Source: Antedon mediterranea
Lineage: Eukaryota > Echinodermata > Crinoidea > Comatulida > Antedonidae
Direction of reading: 5' to 3'
DNA: 60,000 nt
NCBI RefSeq assembly: GCF_964355755.1
Contig: NC_092670.1
Coordinates: 33,221,795-33,281,794, forward strand
Shown piece after piece: positions 59,301-60,000 of this stretch. The notes below the pieces were generated by a model, which had not been told where the DNA came from, did no database searches, and worked only from the letters and a program-made list of their open reading frames with translations. A program made the position numbers and the translations under genes. The stretch's first letter is position 1. Each line of letters opens with the position of its first letter.

Positions 59301-60000
59301 AATCTTTGACAGTAAAAGTGAAGAGCGATGGTAGTATACCAGTCTTTGGGTCTGGATCGCCAGGGCATGTCTCAAGCCATGACACTGTGTAGTCACCACT
59401 GTCTGGTACTTGCTTGGTTGGATCTACAGTAGCAAACAAAGAAACATACATCCAATCAGTTGGTACATTTTATCTGTACTGAAATGAAGGTACAAACATC
59501 AACCCAAAAGGCTAGGTTATTCAGAAAGGGAGTGCTCCAATTTGGCTGTGTGGTTAAATATCGGCACACCACCTGTTGATTTGTTAACATGCCAGTCACC
59601 AGCCTTGTGCATTTTGTATAGTTTACAAAAAGCTAAATTTGCAATAGAACCATTTATAACCATTAAATTAACAGTAGAACTAATATTGAATAGCATGTGA
59701 TACAAAATTAACCAATCAGATAGTAAGCATACAGTAACAATAATGTAAAATTACTGTATAATACAAAATCGTTTAACTAAAGCTATTTCTATATTTGTAA
59801 CATGTACTTGCCTGTTTCACGAAAATTGATTGATGTTCCATCAATTGAGAAATCATAGACTGAAAATTCTGCTCTCTGGTTGATCTTTTCCATGGATATA
59901 ATAACATGTGGTTGAGACAGCACCATATACAGAAATGGGTGTATAACTTTTATTAAATTTTCTTCATCATCCTTGTCATCATTGCTTTCTTCATCAGCAT
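29086..60000 (-). CDS. VPS13B: VPS13B, C-terminal half (29 exons, gene continues beyond 60000)
   Basis: A bridge-like lipid-transfer protein of the VPS13 family; in vertebrates it acts at Golgi and endosomal membranes. About 6,480 coding bases (2,160 codons) are here, against roughly 4,000 residues in human VPS13B. The N-terminal chorein part lies upstream, outside the window. Assignment rests on the last 400 residues: [28 protein letters not shown] sequence, [52 protein letters not shown] and [17 protein letters not shown] follow the human order almost word for word. The first four belong to the ATG2/VPS13 C-terminal region, the last to the terminal PH-like part. Exons: 59812-60000, 59286-59423, 58541-58720, 52663-52863, 52253-52539, 52027-52144, 50823-51007, 50045-50226, 47793-47965, 47383-47519, 46717-46920, 45936-46106, 45464-45619, 44898-45161, 44625-44705, 43388-43563, 42765-42950, 40303-40555, 39863-40027, 36351-36491, 35570-35812, 35179-35353, 33668-34991, 33313-33489, 33018-33188, 32588-32758, 32093-32195, 31310-31559, 29086-29364. 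Phases agree everywhere except 35179/34991. Confidence 0.93.
29640..31145. repeat. CCA-rich minisatellite in the last VPS13B intron
   Basis: About 1.5 kb of units of 18-22 bp such as AAACCATCACCACCACTGC and AAACCATCACCACCACTAC. There are higher-order blocks: a roughly 110-bp block with CACGACCACTGCAAATCATC recurs near 30110, 30300 and 30610. Long His/Lys/Pro-rich open frames (29689-30770) result from the repeat and are not genes. Confidence 0.92.
31310..31559 (-). CDS. VPS13B: VPS13B exon (C-terminal PH-like part)
   Basis: Acceptor TTTTGCAG; encodes [40 protein letters not shown] and [11 protein letters not shown]; donor GAT|GTAAGT, phase 0. The intron that follows carries the CCA-rich satellite. 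Confidence 0.93.
31875..32010. mobile_element. MITE-like remnant in a VPS13B intron
   Basis: Starts AAGCTTGGTTCCCACATGG and contains an internal inverted pair GACCAATCA / TGATTGGTC. The start block resembles the one at 53371 (AAAGCGTGGTTCCCACTATC), so both belong to one dispersed family. The right border is uncertain. Confidence 0.45.
32093..32195 (-). CDS. VPS13B: VPS13B exon
   Basis: Acceptor TTATTAAG; encodes [20 protein letters not shown] to VKYMW, matching the human order ILHGAGLS...VKYVW. Donor GTG|GTAAG, phase 2. Confidence 0.9.
32588..32758 (-). CDS. VPS13B: VPS13B exon (ATG2/VPS13 C-terminal region)
   Basis: Acceptor TTTTTGTAG; encodes [20 protein letters not shown] and [20 protein letters not shown], ending LVSQTGK-G; donor AAAG|GTAAG, phase 1. 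Confidence 0.94.
33018..33188 (-). CDS. VPS13B: VPS13B exon (ATG2/VPS13 C-terminal region)
   Basis: Acceptor TTTTCTAG; encodes [20 protein letters not shown] and [14 protein letters not shown]; donor TTAG|GTATG, phase 1. Confidence 0.93.
33313..33489 (-). CDS. VPS13B: VPS13B exon (ATG2/VPS13 C-terminal region)
   Basis: Acceptor TTTTTCAG; encodes [38 protein letters not shown] and [10 protein letters not shown], one of the best conserved parts of VPS13B. Donor GCAG|GTAAA, phase 1. Confidence 0.93.
33668..34991 (-). CDS. VPS13B: VPS13B large exon
   Basis: A 1324-bp exon, far longer than the others. It starts with a variable, serine/glutamate-rich linker ([20 protein letters not shown]). It continues with [76 protein letters not shown] and [16 protein letters not shown]. 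This is the SHR-BD to pre-ATG_C portion of VPS13. Acceptor CTGACTTTTAG; donor GCAG|GTAAG, phase 1. Confidence 0.9.
35179..35353 (-). CDS. VPS13B: VPS13B exon
   Basis: Acceptor TATACTTAG; encodes [20 protein letters not shown] and [14 protein letters not shown]; donor AGAG|GTACA in phase 1. The next exon as given requires phase 0 at its start, a one-base conflict discussed under findings. Confidence 0.82.
35570..35812 (-). CDS. VPS13B: VPS13B exon
   Basis: Acceptor TTTCCTTAG; encodes [20 protein letters not shown] and [20 protein letters not shown]; donor CCA|GTAAGT. Phase 0 both sides. Confidence 0.87.
36351..36491 (-). CDS. VPS13B: VPS13B exon
   Basis: Acceptor CTTTCAG; encodes [20 protein letters not shown] and [16 protein letters not shown]; donor ATG|GTAAA. 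Phase 0 both sides. Confidence 0.85.
36986..39818 (+). mobile_element. CR1/L2-like LINE, 5'-truncated, with 11-bp target duplication
   Basis: The direct repeat AATGAAATGAA at 36986-36996 and 39808-39818 brackets the insertion in a VPS13B intron, antisense to the gene. ORF2 begins in the linker ([19 protein letters not shown]). RT motifs follow: [31 protein letters not shown], then after a nested element [29 protein letters not shown] and [16 protein letters not shown]. The C-terminus is [14 protein letters not shown] and [14 protein letters not shown] frameshift lies near 39115 and another near 39400. The 3' end is a (TAA)n run at 39786-39807, as in CR1/L2 elements. The copy is dead. Confidence 0.9.
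37877..38727. mobile_element. 851-bp DNA element with perfect 19-bp terminal inverted repeats, nested in the LINE
   Basis: Both ends read AGAGAGAAATGGCGAACCG in inverted orientation. A second, subterminal inverted pair is CCGAGTGGGTATA (about 37918 and 38683). It interrupts the LINE between FANVTI and GETNSET. Left flank ends CAAT and right flank starts ATTG; removing the element and one AT restores the RT frame exactly. Inside are AATA/TAA microsatellite (38225-38275) and no ORF of note. The superfamily is unknown. Confidence 0.8.
39863..40027 (-). CDS. VPS13B: VPS13B exon
   Basis: Acceptor CATAATAG; encodes [20 protein letters not shown] and [18 protein letters not shown]; donor GAG|GTATT. 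Phase 0 both sides. The CR1/L2-like LINE insertion ends 45 bases downstream of its donor. Confidence 0.85.
40303..40555 (-). CDS. VPS13B: VPS13B exon
   Basis: Acceptor GTTTAATAG, only 21 bases from the target duplication of the Penelope-like insertion. Encodes [20 protein letters not shown] and [20 protein letters not shown]; donor AAG|GTAAAC. Phases 2 to 0. Confidence 0.87.
40577..42400 (+). mobile_element. Penelope-like element with inverted terminal arms and 13-bp target duplication
   Basis: The direct repeat ACAATGGTTAATT at 40577-40589 and 42388-42400 brackets the insertion. Inside, an arm of about 197 bp at 40619-40815 is the near-perfect inverted copy of 42192-42389; I see one mismatch. 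Between them lies one open frame for the RT and GIY-YIG parts. It sits in a VPS13B intron, antisense to the gene, and 21 bases from an exon acceptor. Both arms hold a hammerhead-like sequence with two altered core bases. Confidence 0.87.
40808..42118 (+). pseudogene. Penelope-like RT with GIY-YIG nuclease, N-terminally truncated
   Basis: 436 codons are open. RT motifs: [48 protein letters not shown] (active-site DD), [13 protein letters not shown], and [20 protein letters not shown] lysine-rich linker follows. The GIY-YIG endonuclease is [20 protein letters not shown], then RIKEH. The first RT third is absent and the apparent start lies in the left inverted arm, so this is a truncated copy that is still open. 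It is of a different subfamily from the element at 15.1-16.5 kb. Confidence 0.87.
42765..42950 (-). CDS. VPS13B: VPS13B exon
   Basis: Acceptor is a long T-run ending TTTAG; encodes [20 protein letters not shown], an acidic linker, and [16 protein letters not shown]; donor AGAG|GTATA. Phases 2 to 2. Confidence 0.85.
43388..43563 (-). CDS. VPS13B: VPS13B exon
   Basis: Acceptor TTTTCTAG; encodes [20 protein letters not shown] (the conserved P.F.VRNxLP-like turn of VPS13 proteins) and [10 protein letters not shown]; donor TGAG|GTAAA. Phases 0 to 2. Confidence 0.88.
43590..43745. mobile_element. MITE (AGCTCTG family), TTA target duplication
   Basis: Element 43593-43742 has ends AGCTCTAGTTACACTATC and, complemented, AGCTCTGTCTACACTAT. 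TTA at 43590-43592 and 43743-43745 is the target duplication. It shares interior CATATTTGGGCACATCACA with the second copy at 49799-49959. PIF/Harbinger-type by target, an inference. Confidence 0.8.
43800..43866. repeat. Fragment of the CGCGTG-ended element family
   Basis: CCGACCGACCAACATAGTGAGCTATAGAGTC... and a GCACGCGATTA end match the right end of the 699-bp element at 19017-19715. Only the terminal portion is present. Confidence 0.6.
44625..44705 (-). CDS. VPS13B: VPS13B exon (short)
   Basis: 27 codons: [20 protein letters not shown] to ETQRL; acceptor TTCAATAG, donor CTG|GTAAGT. Phase 0 both sides. Confidence 0.83.
44898..45161 (-). CDS. VPS13B: VPS13B exon
   Basis: Acceptor TTTCAG; encodes [20 protein letters not shown] and [16 protein letters not shown]; donor AAG|GTGAG. 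Phase 0 both sides; part of the adaptor-binding repeat region. Confidence 0.86.
45464..45619 (-). CDS. VPS13B: VPS13B exon
   Basis: Acceptor TTTTAAAG; encodes [20 protein letters not shown] and [18 protein letters not shown]; donor CAG|GTGAG. Phase 0 both sides. The GW..WS pattern is typical of the VPS13 adaptor-binding region repeats. Confidence 0.86.
45936..46106 (-). CDS. VPS13B: VPS13B exon
   Basis: Acceptor TTTTACAG; encodes [20 protein letters not shown] and [17 protein letters not shown]; donor CAA|GTATG. Phase 0 both sides. Confidence 0.85.
46717..46920 (-). CDS. VPS13B: VPS13B exon
   Basis: Acceptor TTAATTCAG; encodes [20 protein letters not shown] and [20 protein letters not shown]; donor CAG|GTAAC. 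Phase 0 both sides. Confidence 0.86.
47383..47519 (-). CDS. VPS13B: VPS13B exon
   Basis: Acceptor AATGTTAG; encodes [20 protein letters not shown] and [15 protein letters not shown]; donor CAG|GTACC. Phases 1 to 0. Confidence 0.83.
47793..47965 (-). CDS. VPS13B: VPS13B exon
   Basis: Acceptor TTTTAATAG; encodes [20 protein letters not shown] and [16 protein letters not shown]; donor AAAAG|GTGATC. Phases 2 to 1. Confidence 0.85.
48098..49380 (+). mobile_element. Helitron, second family, non-autonomous
   Basis: Starts A|TCCGCCTCAGGCGGATAAGC at 48098. Ends with hairpin AACTCGTC-CTCAAGT-GACGAGTT (8 perfect pairs), then CCATGTCTAG at 49380, directly before T. This is the textbook Helitron 3' end: hairpin, about ten bases, CTRR, insertion A|T. 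The subterminal GGCGGATAACCAA near 49337 is the inverted copy of the sequence at the 5' border. No coding capacity is seen. It lies in a VPS13B intron. Confidence 0.8.
49160..49232 (+). other. tRNA-like sequence with box A and box B inside the Helitron
   Basis: TAGTGCAACCG (box A consensus TRGYNNANNNG) is followed about 20 bases later by GGTTCGAATCC (perfect box B). The GGG/CCC T-arm pairs but no convincing acceptor stem forms, so this is a captured tRNA-derived sequence or SINE piece rather than a working tRNA gene. Confidence 0.5.
49797..49961. mobile_element. MITE (AGCTCTG family), second copy
   Basis: AAGCTCTGTCTACACTATCA at the left and its inverted copy (AGTTTAATAGTGTAGACAGAGCTT) at the right. 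Flanks TGA/TAA are compatible with a decayed 3-bp duplication. The interior is inverted relative to the copy at 43593-43742 and contains a local repeat of GATGTGCCCAAATATGGTAG. Confidence 0.78.
50045..50226 (-). CDS. VPS13B: VPS13B exon
   Basis: Acceptor ACTTACAG; encodes [20 protein letters not shown] and [20 protein letters not shown]; donor ATCT|GTAAGT. Phases 0 to 2. Confidence 0.85.
50823..51007 (-). CDS. VPS13B: VPS13B exon
   Basis: Acceptor TTGTGACAG; encodes [20 protein letters not shown] and [16 protein letters not shown]; donor GAG|GTTAAC. Phases 1 to 0. Confidence 0.85.
51060..51715. repeat. 103-bp minisatellite in a VPS13B intron
   Basis: Five full units begin CCTAGTACATCTTTCGACAT at 51193, 51296, 51399, 51501 and 51602, with a partial sixth. 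They differ by single bases. The first unit is preceded by a non-repeated leader (51060-51190) that also resembles the dispersed repeat at 5990-6240, so the array grew from one inserted copy. Confidence 0.88.
52027..52144 (-). CDS. VPS13B: VPS13B exon
   Basis: Acceptor AATTTCAG; a basic patch [13 protein letters not shown], then [14 protein letters not shown]; donor ATAG|GTAGA. Phases 0 to 1. Confidence 0.82.
52253..52539 (-). CDS. VPS13B: VPS13B exon
   Basis: Acceptor TTCATTAG; starts [20 protein letters not shown], continues to [20 protein letters not shown] and ends SNKE at GAG|GTTAG. Phases 1 to 0. Confidence 0.85.
52663..52863 (-). CDS. VPS13B: VPS13B exon
   Basis: Acceptor CCATATAG; encodes [20 protein letters not shown] and [20 protein letters not shown]; donor GATG|GTAAGT. 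The intron upstream of it (52864-58540, 5.7 kb) holds the C1q-domain gene on the other strand. Confidence 0.82.
53371..53640. mobile_element. MITE-like repeat (GGTTCCCACT family)
   Basis: The left block AAAGCGTGGTTCCCACTATC and the right part GCGTCGTCAATTCCCACTTG recur at 31875 and 3320-3400 respectively. Many GCGTC/ATGCAAC words are present. Borders are approximate. Confidence 0.5.
53655..54330 (+). pseudogene. 3' end of a non-LTR retrotransposon with (TTGAA)n tail
   Basis: Frames in pieces read a typical LINE C-terminus ([18 protein letters not shown] and [12 protein letters not shown] before a stop at about 54083). An AT-rich 3' UTR with TTAGCCCTTGATGGCATTTG and GCAATAAAG follows, then a (ATTGA)n tail at 54306-54327. 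The RT core is absent. Confidence 0.5.
54331..55287. other. Intron sequence without clear content
   Basis: AT-rich. A short inverted pair GGCCCAGCTATC (54631) and GATAGCTGGCCC (54713) suggests a decayed foldback. No exon is seen. Confidence 0.4.
55288..55821. mobile_element. Decayed DNA element with GGGACAAT-type ends
   Basis: Left end TTAAGGATTGTCCC and right end GGGACAATACATCTTTAA are inverted matches with a 4-base gap. The same right end occurs at about 50740-50758 and 22112-22130 (GGGGACAATA...), so this is a dispersed family. It lies in the large VPS13B intron, upstream of the C1q-domain gene. Confidence 0.5.
55965..56060. repeat. Short tandem repeat CCTGTTGTGACAGCTTCCTAGC
   Basis: Three to four imperfect copies of a 23-26-bp unit lie about 450 bases upstream of the C1q-domain start codon. 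Confidence 0.7.
56238..56310 (+). other. Degenerate tRNA-like sequence
   Basis: TGGTCTAGATG fits box A (TRGYNNARNNG) and GTTCGAATC resembles box B, with roughly tRNA spacing. No closed acceptor stem is visible. Likely a tRNA-derived SINE remnant. Confidence 0.35.
56513..58044 (+). CDS. Secreted collagen-stalk / C1q-domain protein (312 aa), nested in VPS13B
   Basis: Four coding exons: 56513-56777, 56999-57136, 57240-57326, 57596-58044; all introns split a Gly codon in phase 1, as usual for collagen exons. The start is ATG 56513, giving leader [20 protein letters not shown]. An in-frame ATG at 56450 would bury the leader, and an acceptor-like TTACAG lies between (56502), so a 5' non-coding exon is likely. 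A Cys cluster CLSCCERG (residues 40-47) may link subunits. Gly-X-Y repeats run residues 47-174 with one slip (GAGDPG). C1q head, residues 182-312: [68 protein letters not shown]. Such proteins trimerise and act as extracellular recognition molecules; ligand unknown. It lies wholly in a VPS13B intron, opposite strand. Confidence 0.92.
58120..58335. repeat. Degenerate tandem repeat just 3' of the C1q-domain gene
   Basis: Five to six loose copies of a roughly 35-bp unit like GTTTAACTCAAGTTAATCAT plus a variable ATAATTTATCAT part. Confidence 0.65.
58541..58720 (-). CDS. VPS13B: VPS13B exon
   Basis: Acceptor TTAAAAG after a T-rich tract; encodes [20 protein letters not shown] and [12 protein letters not shown]; donor AAAG|GTAGG. 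Phase 1 on both sides, so it joins its neighbours in frame. It lies just 3' of the nested C1q-domain gene in window coordinates. Confidence 0.75.
59286..59423 (-). CDS. VPS13B: VPS13B exon
   Basis: Acceptor CTACTGTAG; encodes [20 protein letters not shown] and [13 protein letters not shown]; donor CCTG|GTGAG. Phases 1 to 1. Confidence 0.85.
59812..60000 (-). CDS. VPS13B: VPS13B exon (first in window, partial)
   Basis: Opens with an acidic stretch ([14 protein letters not shown]), then [19 protein letters not shown]. Ends FRET-G at a GC donor, CAG|GCAAGT, which is otherwise a perfect splice consensus. Phase 1. Confidence 0.85.

Overview
The window is nuclear DNA of an animal. Genes are split by introns with GT..AG (once GC..AG) borders, it is strongly AT-rich, and retroelements and DNA transposons are dense. 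The recognisable host genes are VPS13B, tandem secreted C-type lectins and a collagen/C1q-domain protein. With the retroelement types (Tx1-like and CR1/L2-like LINEs, Penelope-like elements) and recurrent TAGGCCTA words, this suggests a marine invertebrate deuterostome. An echinoderm is my best guess; the species is an inference I cannot prove from sequence alone.

Layout. (1) 1-24 kb: a minus-strand tandem array of small secreted C-type lectin genes, heavily broken by transposons. Signal-peptide exons lie at 1864-1927, 9254-9317 and 23775-23835; CTLD exons at 8577-8846, 22882-23157 and 21902-21963. Between them are Helitron-like elements (680-1709, 6418-8152, 11690-12979), two Tx1-like LINE copies (12981-14560 and 16660-21400), a Penelope-like element (about 15100-16455, minus) with a well-formed hammerhead ribozyme beside it (14955-15003), and small inverted-repeat elements. 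(2) 24-29 kb: a 13-copy minisatellite, a roughly 300-bp triplicated repeat split by Helitron copy D (25140-26600), a G-quadruplex-prone patch, and little else. (3) 29-60 kb: the C-terminal half of VPS13B on the minus strand, 29 exons and about 2,160 codons, stop codon at 29086-29088; the 5' half lies beyond base 60000.

The VPS13B introns act as a transposon trap. They hold a 1.5-kb CCA-rich satellite (last intron), a CR1/L2-like LINE with an 11-bp target duplication and a nested 851-bp DNA element, a Penelope-like element with inverted ends and a 13-bp target duplication, a second Helitron family (48098-49380), two MITEs of one family, a 103-bp minisatellite, and one complete host gene. That gene (56513-58044, plus strand, 312 aa, signal peptide + collagen stalk + C1q head) lies inside a 5.7-kb VPS13B intron on the opposite strand.

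VPS13B encodes a bridge-like lipid-transfer protein. The lectins and the C1q-like protein are secreted recognition molecules of the kind used in invertebrate innate immunity. I see no functional link between them beyond proximity. The most novel-looking material is in the mobile elements: a compact hammerhead ribozyme at the Penelope end, a Helitron-like family whose 3' terminus is a 37-nt foldback and which has a natural empty-site comparison inside a tandem repeat, and several elements with exactly defined borders.
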